NCBI GenBank assembly: GCA_039725955.1
Contig: CP091033.1
Span: 2,046,001-2,110,000 of the forward strand
Length of the DNA: 64,000 bases
Source: Sinorhizobium sp. B11
GTDB taxonomy: Bacteria > Pseudomonadota > Alphaproteobacteria > Rhizobiales > Rhizobiaceae
Reading direction: 5' to 3'
The position numbers and the translations under genes are program-made. The notes under the pieces were generated by a model that was not told the DNA's origin, did no database searches, and was given only the letters and a program-made list of their open reading frames with translations. Below, one piece after another: positions 27,098 through 35,305 of this stretch. Every line of letters begins with the position of its first letter. Within the stretch, counting starts at the first letter, position 1.

Positions 27098-29235
27098 TGA
27101 AAGGTCAGCTTGCCCATCACCGTTCTGCCATCGCCATAGGTGCAGCCGAAGGAGCTGCAGCTTGCAACATAGTCCTTGTCGGCAAGGTTCTTGAAGTTCA
27201 GCGAGGCGGTCACATTGTCCTTCTTGTAATGCACTGCTGCATCGAAGAGGGTCACGGCGTCAAGATCGAGCGTGTTCTTGATATCGCCGTAGCGCTGGCC
27301 GACATAACGCACGCCGCCGCCGAGACCGAAGCCTTCGAGCGCCGTATCCTCGGGGAAGGTGTAGTCGAGCCAGAGGCTTGCGGCATGCTCGGGCACATTG
27401 TCCGGGCGCTTGCCGTCGTCGATACCGCCGACGATTTCGGCCTGCATGTAGGTGTAGGCGGCGCGCAGGTCGAGGCCGTCTGTGAGACTGGCAACGCCCT
27501 CGAGTTCGATACCCTTGACATCGACTTCGCCGATCTGACCGGTTCTCGTCGTGCCATCCGGCAGAGCGTAAGTCGTCAGGACGTTCTCCTGCTTCAGGTC
27601 GTAGGCGGCGATGGTGAAGAAGCCGTTCCAGCCCTCCGGCTGATATTTGATGCCCACTTCCACCTGCTCGCCCGTCGTCGGCTGGAGAATGCCGCTCGTT
27701 GCGGAAACCGGCACCGGCTCGAAGGAGGTGGCGTAGCTGATATAGGGGGCGATGCCGCTATCGAAGACATAGCTGAGACCGGCCCGGCCCGTCAGCTTGT
27801 GATCGTCCTGATCGAGAGGACGTGAAATGCCCGTCAGCCGGTTCGTCGATGTCCCCTCGGTGCTTGCCCAGTCCTGCCGAAGCGCTGCCGTCGCACGCCA
27901 GTTCTCATAGGCAAGCTCGTCCTGGACGTAGAGGCCCACCTGCGTCATCTGCGAATCGACTTTTGTACTGAGCGTGCGCGCAATCAGGTTGACCGAGCCA
28001 TAGACCGGATTGAAGGCATCGAGCGGCGTTGCGCGCCAGAACTGCGTGCCGACATTGTTGTCGTAATAGCGGTAGTCCAGTCCGAACAGCATCTTGTGCT
28101 GGATCTCGCCGGTATCGAATTCCGCAATCAGGTTGTTGTCGACGTTGAACGTGTTCAGCGACTCATCCTGGATCGTGGCATTGCGGTTGATCGTCCGCCC
28201 GCCCGTCAGGCCAGTCGTCGACATGCCGAGCGCCTGATAGTTCCAGTCGAAATTCTGGTAGCGAAGGTTCTGGCGGAAGGTCCAGGTATCATTCAGCCGA
28301 TGCTCGAACTCATAACCGAGATTGGTGAGCGTCCGTGAGGACGTATCGAAGCTCTTGTCGCCGACGAAGAAATCCCGCGACAGGCGGTTGGTATCGGTCG
28401 CATTCAGCGTGAGCTGCGCCGGCAGGCCGGATGGCGTGCTCGGATTGTCGTGCTGGATGCTGGTCAGGATCGTCAGCCTGGTATCGTCGTCGGGCTGCCA
28501 GGTGAGCGCAGGCGCAATGAAATAGCGGTCATTGTCCAGTTCTTCGACCTGCGCCGACGCCGCTCTCGCAAGCCCCGTAAGGCGATAGGCGAAATCGGAA
28601 TTGCCGGGAATGATATCGCCGAAGTCGAAATAGGTGCCGTAGGTATCGTAGCTGCCGGCCTGCACGCCGACTTCGCCGAAACGTTCGAAGACCGGCCGCT
28701 TGCTGATGAGATTGATCATGCCGCCGGGATTGCCCTGGCCATACATGACGGAAGCCGGGCCACGCAGCACTTCGATACGCTCGAGCTGATAGGGGTCGAC
28801 CGCAGGCGCACCTGCCGTGCGCATCATCCGCAGCCCGTTCAGGAACTGCGCCTGGCGGCTGTCGAAACCGCGAATACGCGGTGAATCAAAGCGCGGATCG
28901 GCGCCGTAGGGTTCGCCGACGACGCCGGGTACATAGTCGAGCGCCTGGCCGACGGTTTCGGCATCCTGCGACTTCAGCTGATCGGCAGTCAGTACCGATA
29001 TGGATTGCTGGGTTTCGAGAAGCGGTGTGCCGGTCTTGGTGGCCGTCGCACTCGTCCTGGCAACGAAGCCCCTTACCGGCGCTGTCGGGTCCTCGTCCTT
29101 GGCGCCGCTGATCACGATCGGGGCAAGCGTCGTCGGACCGGTATCCTGCGCGACCGCCGGAAACAGCGGCGCCAGAAGCGCGCTTGCCAGCGCTGTGGTG
29201 GAAGCAAATTTGAGGAGATGAAGAGAACCGGTCAT
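27091..29235 (-). CDS. fhuA: TonB-dependent siderophore receptor (FhuA-like)
   Basis: Outer-membrane receptor of 714 aa. A signal peptide (residues 1-29) is followed by a TonB-box-like segment (APIVISGAK) and the plug domain with SISVLTADQLKSQDAETVGQALDYVPGV, SPRIRGFDSRQAQFLNG and ERIEVLRGPASVMYGQGNPGGMINLISKRP. A 22-strand barrel follows and ends in LTFQW, with the terminal aromatic needed for barrel assembly. A late cysteine pair (SCSSFGCTYGDG) is typical of ferrichrome-type receptors. It is first gene of the operon with FhuD and FhuB. The substrate, ferrichrome or another hydroxamate, is inferred from those partners. An inverted repeat (29316-29338) lies between it and the divergent LysR gene. 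Confidence 0.9.
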   Translation of the reverse strand: MTGSLHLLKFASTTALASALLAPLFPAVAQDTGPTTLAPIVISGAKDEDPTAPVRGFVARTSATATKTGTPLLETQQSISVLTADQLKSQDAETVGQALDYVPGVVGEPYGADPRFDSPRIRGFDSRQAQFLNGLRMMRTAGAPAVDPYQLERIEVLRGPASVMYGQGNPGGMINLISKRPVFERFGEVGVQAGSYDTYGTYFDFGDIIPGNSDFAYRLTGLARAASAQVEELDNDRYFIAPALTWQPDDDTRLTILTSIQHDNPSTPSGLPAQLTLNATDTNRLSRDFFVGDKSFDTSSRTLTNLGYEFEHRLNDTWTFRQNLRYQNFDWNYQALGMSTTGLTGGRTINRNATIQDESLNTFNVDNNLIAEFDTGEIQHKMLFGLDYRYYDNNVGTQFWRATPLDAFNPVYGSVNLIARTLSTKVDSQMTQVGLYVQDELAYENWRATAALRQDWASTEGTSTNRLTGISRPLDQDDHKLTGRAGLSYVFDSGIAPYISYATSFEPVPVSATSGILQPTTGEQVEVGIKYQPEGWNGFFTIAAYDLKQENVLTTYALPDGTTRTGQIGEVDVKGIELEGVASLTDGLDLRAAYTYMQAEIVGGIDDGKRPDNVPEHAASLWLDYTFPEDTALEGFGLGGGVRYVGQRYGDIKNTLDLDAVTLFDAAVHYKKDNVTASLNFKNLADKDYVASCSSFGCTYGDGRTVMGKLTFQW

Positions 29236-29315
29236 TGGGGACTCGTTATATGCCGTAAAACTGGATTTTTTTAATCATGTTATTTTTCGGAGGTCCAATA
29301 AACGCGGCTCGAATT

Positions 29316-29338
29316 TTTCATAAGTCTGGATTATGAAA
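29316..29338. promoter_or_regulatory. LysR-type box TTTCATAA-N7-TTATGAAA
   Basis: TTTCATAA (29316-29323) and TTATGAAA (29331-29338) are exact reverse complements separated by 7 nt. The core ATAA-N7-TTAT fits the T-N11-A pattern of LysR-family sites. It lies in the divergent gap between the receptor and LysR genes, about 40 bp upstream of the LysR start, as expected for autoregulation. Confidence 0.55.
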
Positions 29339-29377
29339 TGCGCCCGATCTCATAGATTTGAATTCTTCCAGGAGAAC

Positions 29378-30301
29378 ATGATGGCGCTGAACGACCCCGG
29401 CTTCGAACTCCGGCACCTGCGATACTTCGTGAGCCTGGTCGAAGAGCGGAATTTCGAACGTGCGGCTGCCAGGCTCGGCATCGCCCAGCCGGGTCTCAGT
29501 CAGCAGATCAGGAGCCTTGAAAAGATTGTCGGCACACCGCTGCTCGATCGCAGCCGCCGGGGCGTGCAGCTGACGCATTCGGGCGAGACCCTATTTCAGG
29601 AGGCTAGGAAAGTGCTCGCCCAGACGGAAGCGACGGTTGCCGCCATCAACCGCGCCGGGCGCGGCGAAAGCGGACGCATCTCGATCGGCTATGTGGCGTC
29701 GGCCGCCTATTCCGGTGCCGTCGTCGGCTCTATCAGGGATTTCAAGCGCGACTATCCCTATGTCGAGGTCGAACTGCAGGAAATGGAACTGCGCCAGCAG
29801 TTGCAGCGCATTGCCGACGGCCTGCTCGATTTCGGCTATATCCGCGCACCGGCCCCGATCCCATCAGGTGTTTCCGTACAGGTCGTGCTGCGCGAACCGC
29901 TGGTCGCCATGATCCCCGACGGCCATGAATTCGCAGAGCGCCCGATCGATACGCTGGCTCGATTGACGCAGGAGACGTTCATCACTCCGCGCCAGCCGCC
30001 GGACGTCGGCTTTCACCGCAACACGCTACAGGCCTGCCGTGAGGCCGGCTTCGAACCAACCGTCGATGCGGTGGCGCACGACTTCACCGAAATCGCCGCC
30101 CTCGTCGGCATCGGCATGGGCATAGCGCTGGTGCCGCAATCGATGAGCCGCGTGGAACTGCCTGACATCTACTACAGGCCGCTCGGCAGCGTCGCTGTCA
30201 CCTCGGACGTGGCGATCGCCTATCGCAGGGGCGAAGGCGCTCCGGCGGTCAAAGCCTTTATCGCCCGACATCGCGAGCACCAACCATCGCCTGGTAACTG
30301 A
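29378..30301 (+). CDS. LysR-family transcriptional regulator
   Basis: Regulator of 307 aa. The N-terminal winged helix-turn-helix is typical (FELRHLRYFVSLVEERNFERAAARLGIAQPGLSQQIRSLE), followed by a LysR substrate domain (SGRISIGYVASAAYSGAVVGSIRDFKRDYPYVEVEL). The ATG at 29378 follows AGGAGAAC; an upstream in-frame ATG at 29333 lies in the probable operator. It is divergent from the siderophore receptor operon and separated from it by 142 bp containing an ATAA-N7-TTAT inverted repeat. It may control that operon or be autoregulated only. The substrate domain resembles aromatic-compound regulators of the BenM/CatM type, so another target is possible. Confidence 0.9.
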   Translation: MMALNDPGFELRHLRYFVSLVEERNFERAAARLGIAQPGLSQQIRSLEKIVGTPLLDRSRRGVQLTHSGETLFQEARKVLAQTEATVAAINRAGRGESGRISIGYVASAAYSGAVVGSIRDFKRDYPYVEVELQEMELRQQLQRIADGLLDFGYIRAPAPIPSGVSVQVVLREPLVAMIPDGHEFAERPIDTLARLTQETFITPRQPPDVGFHRNTLQACREAGFEPTVDAVAHDFTEIAALVGIGMGIALVPQSMSRVELPDIYYRPLGSVAVTSDVAIAYRRGEGAPAVKAFIARHREHQPSPGN

Positions 30302-30315
30302 TCGCCGGAATGCGA

Positions 30316-31050
30316 TCACACAGGCTTCGGGTTCGGCGGCGCTGAGCGTCTATCCGCACGTCTTTGGCTGAAGACGAGGTATGCCAGGGCGCAGACGAAG
30401 ATCGCAAGCAGCACCCATAGCTCACCGACATAGGTGATCCAGTGCTCCCCGATCCTGAGGCTCAGAACGCGGTCCATCAGAAACATCAGATCGATCGCGG
30501 AGGCCGACGGCAAGCCCACGATCCAGCCGAACGATGCGACGATCGGGATGCAGATGACCCCGGCGATCATCGCCGAGACAAACGCGCTGATGCCTGCAAG
30601 CCGCCAGGGAATGGTCAGCGCACCGTCGCGGTTCTCGTCCTCGCCCTTCCAGATAGAAAGGAAGATGATGAAGGCGAAGAAGAAGAGCATCGTTACGGGA
30701 GCCCTGAAGGACAATATGCCGAGGGAAAAGCCGACGGCCCAGAAATTGAAGCCGGCAAGAAGAACATCACGGGCCGCAAGCAACCACAGCAACCCGGCAA
30801 GCGTCCACAAGACACTCAAACCGGCATGCGCGCATCGCTTTGCGATCAATATCAGCATCGCGATAGCGTAGACGAACACGAGGAGGATACGGCCAAACAG
30901 GCCGAACATCAGAGCGACGGCGCCGCAGGTATCGGCGGCGCAGGCTGTCATCTTCACGGCCGCAAAGAGGAGAAGCGGAAAACCGACCGCAACGGCAATC
31001 CACAGGGCGGTGAACACACTGCTGTATATTGCGAAGTTCTTGCGGGTCAT
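30316..31050 (-). CDS. Hypothetical multi-pass membrane protein
   Basis: Protein of 244 aa with no recognised family. Hydrophobic segments lie at about 8-34, 43-69, 78-100, 105-133, 152-176 and 208-231, suggesting six membrane helices. A short Cys-containing loop (TACAADTCG) follows the first helix. The C-terminus is basic and proline-rich. The ATG at 31050 follows GGAGAG, so the gene is likely real. It converges with the LysR gene and is alone on its strand here. The function is not predictable. Confidence 0.7.
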   Translation of the reverse strand: MTRKNFAIYSSVFTALWIAVAVGFPLLLFAAVKMTACAADTCGAVALMFGLFGRILLVFVYAIAMLILIAKRCAHAGLSVLWTLAGLLWLLAARDVLLAGFNFWAVGFSLGILSFRAPVTMLFFFAFIIFLSIWKGEDENRDGALTIPWRLAGISAFVSAMIAGVICIPIVASFGWIVGLPSASAIDLMFLMDRVLSLRIGEHWITYVGELWVLLAIFVCALAYLVFSQRRADRRSAPPNPKPV

Positions 31051-31528
31051 GATCTCTCCGTCGTCAGGAGAAATTGCCAGACAGCTCTTAAGGACGCGAG
31101 AAGCCGATCGGTAAAATGCTGGTGGCTCCCCCCAATATCAGTTCGGCCGAGATTGTCGAAGCTTCTGCAGCATGAACAATCGAACATGGCCCTCTCCACA
31201 TTGCGCCGTTCGCCGCTTGTCGGTTGCGGTCCTTGCGCCATTGGTGCAGCCGATAAGAATTGGCCGCGGCCAACTCCGTTTCCTGTTCTCCATCAGTGCT
31301 TTCATCGGTCAGTCCTTTGCGCGTGGATTTATCCTCACCAGGGCGGATGGGACTGATGGATTGCCAATCTGGCTTCGGCTGCAACCGGCTCCATGACAAT
31401 TGCACGACATAAATGGAACAAGGGTGGAAACGCTTGTAACCCGCCTGACATTGGCGGGCTCTAAAGAGGCGGCAAGAGTATTTGCCTGCCGCCGGAAAGG
31501 TGCCGCGGGCCCATCGGAGAGCGCCGGC
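31051..31528. other. Intergenic region, 478 bp, no gene recognised
   Basis: Divergent region between the membrane-protein gene and the phosphoesterase operon. It must hold the promoters of both. A small GC-rich hairpin, CCCGCC (31440-31445) with GGCGGG (31453-31458), lies about 70 bp upstream of the phosphoesterase start, next to a GGAAACGCTTG motif that may be part of a LacI-type operator. ORFs in the region show no supporting signals. Confidence 0.5.
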
Positions 31529-32365
31529 ATGAAAATCGTCCAGATCACCGACACGCATTTCAGCCCGTCGATACCGCATTTCAACGGCAACTGGCAGCCG
31601 CTTGCGGACTTCATCAACGGCAGCGGCGCCGATCTCGTCATCCATACCGGCGACCTCGCCGTCGATGGCGCCGACAAGGACGAGGACCTCACCTTCTGCA
31701 TGGATCTGATGCGGCAGGTGAAGATCCCGATGCTGATCGTTCCCGGCAATCATGATGTCGGCCATCTTCCGGGTTCGCTCCAGCCCGTCGATGCGACAAG
31801 GCTTGCCCGCTGGCGCAGCCTCGTAGGCCCCGATTACTGGCTCGAGGATGCCGGCAACTGGCGCCTGATCGGCCTCGACAGCCTGCTGATGGGCATGGAA
31901 AACGACGAGCAGGAAACGCAGTTTGAATGGCTCGAAAGAGCACTTGCCACACGCGCCGGCCGGCGCGTTGCAATGTTTGCCCATAAGCCGCTCTTTGTCG
32001 ACACGCCTGATGAAGGCGACACCGGCTACTGGAGCATCCGCCCGGCACAGCGCCAGAGGCTCTATGATCTGATCGCTGCCCATGACGTCGCGCTTTATGC
32101 CAGCGGCCACCTGCACTGGGCCTGGAAAGGCCGCTTCAACGACACCTCACTCGTCTGGGGTCCAGCGGCCTCCTTCATTATCGGCACGATGGAGCGCGAG
32201 ATGCCGGGCGAGAAGCTCATCGGCGCCGTGCTTCACGATCTCGGCGATGATGTCACGAGCGAGATTGTCGCCGTATCGGGCATGAAGGCGCATGTGCTCG
32301 ATGACGTCGTGGCCGAAGTCTATCCGCACGAGGCCCACAAGGTGCAAAAGGAGCCGGCGCAATGA
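31529..32365 (+). CDS. Metallophosphoesterase (CpdA-like phosphodiesterase) coupled to ABC importer
   Basis: Calcineurin-type binuclear metal phosphoesterase of 278 aa. All metal-binding motifs are present: Asp8-x-His10 (ITDTH), GD at 41-42 (IHTGDLAVDGAD), GNHD at 73-76, His152 (FAHKPLF) and GHLH at 193-196. Family members hydrolyse cyclic nucleotides or glycerophosphodiesters. The ATG at 31529 follows GGAGAG. Its stop overlaps the ATPase start by 4 nt, making it the first gene of a transport operon. That coupling suggests it processes the imported substrate, for instance a phosphodiester, though a cAMP-signalling role is also possible. It has no signal peptide, so it acts in the cytoplasm. 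Confidence 0.9.
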   Translation: MKIVQITDTHFSPSIPHFNGNWQPLADFINGSGADLVIHTGDLAVDGADKDEDLTFCMDLMRQVKIPMLIVPGNHDVGHLPGSLQPVDATRLARWRSLVGPDYWLEDAGNWRLIGLDSLLMGMENDEQETQFEWLERALATRAGRRVAMFAHKPLFVDTPDEGDTGYWSIRPAQRQRLYDLIAAHDVALYASGHLHWAWKGRFNDTSLVWGPAASFIIGTMEREMPGEKLIGAVLHDLGDDVTSEIVAVSGMKAHVLDDVVAEVYPHEAHKVQKEPAQ

Positions 32366-33525
32366 GTGCGCTCTCCCTTTCGGCCATCAGGAAATCCTAT
32401 GGCGATAACGCCATCCTGAAGAATATCAGCCTCGACGTCGAGCCAGGCGAATTCATCGCCCTCGTCGGCCCCTCGGGCTGCGGCAAGAGTACGCTTCTAC
32501 GTATCCTTGCCGGTCTCGATCATGCCGATAGCGGAGAGATCGTCATCGGCGGGCGGGAAATGTCCGACGTGGCGGCGGCCGACCGCAACATCGCCATGGT
32601 CTTCCAGTCCTACGCGCTCTATCCGCACCTGACGGCCGGCCAGAACATCGCCGTGCCGCTTGCCATGCGGCGCTTGAGCCGTGTGCAGCGCCTGCCCTTC
32701 CTCGGCCCGGTCATGCCCGGCTACCGCGCCATTCGTTCCGGCATTTCCAAGGACGTGCAGGAGACGGCAAAGGCCCTGAAGATCGATCATCTCCTGGAAC
32801 GCAAGCCCGGCCAGATGTCGGGCGGCCAGCGGCAGCGCGTGGCCCTCGCCCGCGCCATGGTGCGCCATCCGAGCGTCTTCCTCATGGACGAGCCGCTGTC
32901 CAACCTTGACGCCAACCTGCGCGTCCACGCGCGCGGCGAGATCGTGGAGCTGCATCGCCGCGCCGGCGTGCCGACCGTCTATGTCACCCACGATCAGGCC
33001 GAGGCGCTCTCCATGGCCGACCGGGTCGCCGTGATGATCGGCGGCGAGCTGCTGCAGCTGGCGGCACCCCAGGTCATCTATGAAGATCCCGCCCATATCG
33101 AAGTCGCCCGCTTCGTCGGCCAGCCGCGCATCAATCTCCTGCCGGCGCGCGCCGAGCACGGAACAGTCGCCTTCGGCGATATCCGACTGGCGCTGGAAGA
33201 GACCAATCCCGCCGGTTCCGAGGTAACGGTCGGCATCCGTCCGGAATTCGTGCGGCTTGCCGCCGAGGGCGAGACCTCGCTTCCCGCCCGCATCGAGCGC
33301 CTCGAATTCCTCGGGTCAGAGATGATCCTGTTCTGCCGGCTGAATGCGATCGGCGAGACCGTGCTTGCCAAGCTTGCGCCAGCTGATGCCGCAGGCCTTG
33401 CCGCCGGAATGACGGTTGCCCTCTCCTTCCAGCCCGACAAGGCGATGGTCTTTGCAGCCGATGGTCGTCGTCTGCGCACCAACGCCCTTCCTGCCGATAC
33501 CGCCAGGGAGAAGGCTCATGGCTAG
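32362..33525 (+). CDS. UgpC/MalK-type ABC transporter ATPase
   Basis: ATPase of 387 aa. Walker A GPSGCGKST is at 36-44, the Q-loop in MVFQSYALYPHLT, signature MSGGQRQR, Walker B VFLMDEPLSNLDA and H-loop VTHDQAEAL; all are consensus. A TOBE regulatory domain follows. Between the Q-loop and signature there is a longer segment than in MalK (MRRLSRVQRLPFLGPVMPGYRAIRSGIS). Overlaps the phosphoesterase stop by 4 nt and the permease start by 8 nt, so the subunits are translated together. Confidence 0.93.
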   Translation: MSALSLSAIRKSYGDNAILKNISLDVEPGEFIALVGPSGCGKSTLLRILAGLDHADSGEIVIGGREMSDVAAADRNIAMVFQSYALYPHLTAGQNIAVPLAMRRLSRVQRLPFLGPVMPGYRAIRSGISKDVQETAKALKIDHLLERKPGQMSGGQRQRVALARAMVRHPSVFLMDEPLSNLDANLRVHARGEIVELHRRAGVPTVYVTHDQAEALSMADRVAVMIGGELLQLAAPQVIYEDPAHIEVARFVGQPRINLLPARAEHGTVAFGDIRLALEETNPAGSEVTVGIRPEFVRLAAEGETSLPARIERLEFLGSEMILFCRLNAIGETVLAKLAPADAAGLAAGMTVALSFQPDKAMVFAADGRRLRTNALPADTAREKAHG

Positions 33526-34444
33526 TATCGCTGCCGGCGAGATCCGCCCGGTCGCATCGGCGGTAAAGCATGAGCGGCGCGAGGCGCAGACCGCATGGTT
33601 GCTGGCAACGCCTGCAATCGTCCTCATCGTACTCTTCGTGCTGCTGCCGATCGTCGCCGTGCTCGTCCTCGGCTTTACCGATTTCGAGCTTGGCGCCGGC
33701 AAGTTCCGCTTCGTCGGCTTCGAGAACTATGCAGAGCTGTTCACGGACCGCACCTTTCGCAAGTCGCTGTGGAACACGACGGTCTATACCGCGATCGTCG
33801 CGCCCGTTTCGATCCTGCTCGGCCTCGGAGTCGCCATGCTGATCGAGAGCGAGGGCTGGGGAAAGAGCTTCTTCCGCACCGCCTATTTCCTGCCCGTCGT
33901 CTCGCTGATCGTCGCCATGGCGACCGTCTGGCAATATCTCTTCCACCCGACCATCGGCCCGCTCAATGCGCTGATCGGTCTCGCCGGCCTGCCGAAGCCA
34001 AATTGGCTCGGCTCCTCGGCAACGGCACTTTACAGCCTCTCCATCATCGGCGTCTGGCAGACGGTTGGCTTCAACATGGTACTGTTCCTCGCCGGCCTCA
34101 CCGCGATCCCGCGCGAGCTTTATGCCGCCGCCGAGATCGACGGCGCCAAGTCCCCGCTCGACCGTTTCATGCTCGTCACCTGGCCGATGCTCGGGCCGAC
34201 GGCGCTCTTCGTCACCACGATCAGCGTCATCAATGCGGTCAAGACCTTCGAGACGGTGAAGACGCTGACGGATGGCGGCCCGAACCACGCTTCCGAAGTG
34301 CTGCTCTTCACCATCTACCAGGAGGGCTTCGTCTACATGAAGGTCGGTTATGCCTCGGCCATGACGGTCGTCTTCCTCGCCATCCTCGTGGTCATGATGT
34401 TCCTGCAATACCGCTTCCTCGACCGGCGGGTGCACTATTCATGA
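33518..34444 (+). CDS. UgpA/MalF-type ABC permease
   Basis: Inner-membrane permease of 308 aa with six membrane segments. The EAA coupling loop is visible as YAAAEIDGAKSPLDRFMLVTWPMLGP near residues 205-230. The start at 33518 follows GGGAGAAGG and overlaps the ATPase stop by 8 nt; a longer in-frame ORF from 33416 lies within the ATPase gene. It pairs with the next permease. The family imports sugars, polyols or glycerol phosphates. Confidence 0.92.
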   Translation: MASIAAGEIRPVASAVKHERREAQTAWLLATPAIVLIVLFVLLPIVAVLVLGFTDFELGAGKFRFVGFENYAELFTDRTFRKSLWNTTVYTAIVAPVSILLGLGVAMLIESEGWGKSFFRTAYFLPVVSLIVAMATVWQYLFHPTIGPLNALIGLAGLPKPNWLGSSATALYSLSIIGVWQTVGFNMVLFLAGLTAIPRELYAAAEIDGAKSPLDRFMLVTWPMLGPTALFVTTISVINAVKTFETVKTLTDGGPNHASEVLLFTIYQEGFVYMKVGYASAMTVVFLAILVVMMFLQYRFLDRRVHYS

Positions 34445-35280
34445 AGACGCGCTCTCGTTTCACCCTCGGCCGGTTGATCCGCCTTGCCTTGCTTCTTCTC
34501 GGCGCGATCGTCTTCCTCGCGCCCTATATCTTCATGATCTCGGCAGCCGGCAAATCGCAGGACGATATCTTCACGGCAGCGCTCTCGCTGATCCCGACAC
34601 ATTTTTTCTACGTGCAGAATTTTACCAAGGCTCTCGATAAGGTGGCGATGGGCACGCTGCTCTGGAACGGCTTCGTCGTCTGCGCGCTGATCTTCGTCTT
34701 TCAGGTGCTGGTCGCCATCCCCTGCGCCTATGCCATGGCGAAGCTGAAATTCCGCGCCGCCAGGCTGATGATGGTGCTGGTGCTGCTCGGCCTCTTGGTG
34801 CCGATCCATGCCACGGCCCTGCCGCTCTATGTCGCCTTCGACGGCCTGTCGCTGCTCAACGGCTATACGGCGCTGGTCGCCCCTTTCACCATCTCGGTCT
34901 TTGCGATCTTCCTGTTCCTGCAATTCTTCCGCGCCATGCCCGATGACCTGATCCATGCCGCCCGCCTCGACGGCATGTCCGAACTCGGCATCGTCTCGCG
35001 CGTCATCGTGCCGAATGCCTGGCCGGCGGTCACGGCCTTCGCGATCATTTCGGTCGTCGCCCACTGGAACGACCTTTACTGGCCGCTGATCGTCATCTCG
35101 AGGCCCGGCTATGCCACGCCGCCGCTTGGCCTGATGAACTTCCGCGCCGCGGAAGCCGGCGACGACTACGGCGCACTGATGGCGGCCACCATCATCATCA
35201 CCATTCCCCTCGTTGCAGCCTTCCTGTTCGCACAGAAACGCTTTGTCGAGGGCATCACCATGACCGGTCTCAAAGGCTGA
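34441..35280 (+). CDS. UgpE/MalG-type ABC permease
   Basis: Second permease of the importer, 279 aa with six membrane helices. The EAA loop reads IHAARLDGMSELGIVSRVIVPNAWPA, and the C-terminus ends FVEGITMTGLKG, the typical MalG ending. The ATG overlaps the preceding stop by 4 nt. The binding-protein gene follows 25 nt later. Confidence 0.93.
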   Translation: MKTRSRFTLGRLIRLALLLLGAIVFLAPYIFMISAAGKSQDDIFTAALSLIPTHFFYVQNFTKALDKVAMGTLLWNGFVVCALIFVFQVLVAIPCAYAMAKLKFRAARLMMVLVLLGLLVPIHATALPLYVAFDGLSLLNGYTALVAPFTISVFAIFLFLQFFRAMPDDLIHAARLDGMSELGIVSRVIVPNAWPAVTAFAIISVVAHWNDLYWPLIVISRPGYATPPLGLMNFRAAEAGDDYGALMAATIIITIPLVAAFLFAQKRFVEGITMTGLKG

Positions 35281-35305
35281 CCGGCTGAACCCAGGAGAAC
35301 GAGCG

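Noticed and set aside
31088..32116. 342-codon minus-strand ORF opposite the phosphoesterase
   Set aside because: The phosphoesterase on the plus strand has all metal-binding motifs; the antisense frame has none.
33595..35280. 561-codon plus-strand ORF across both permease genes
   Set aside because: It is a +1-type shadow frame of the first permease that merges with the second permease's frame; only the part from 34441 is real.
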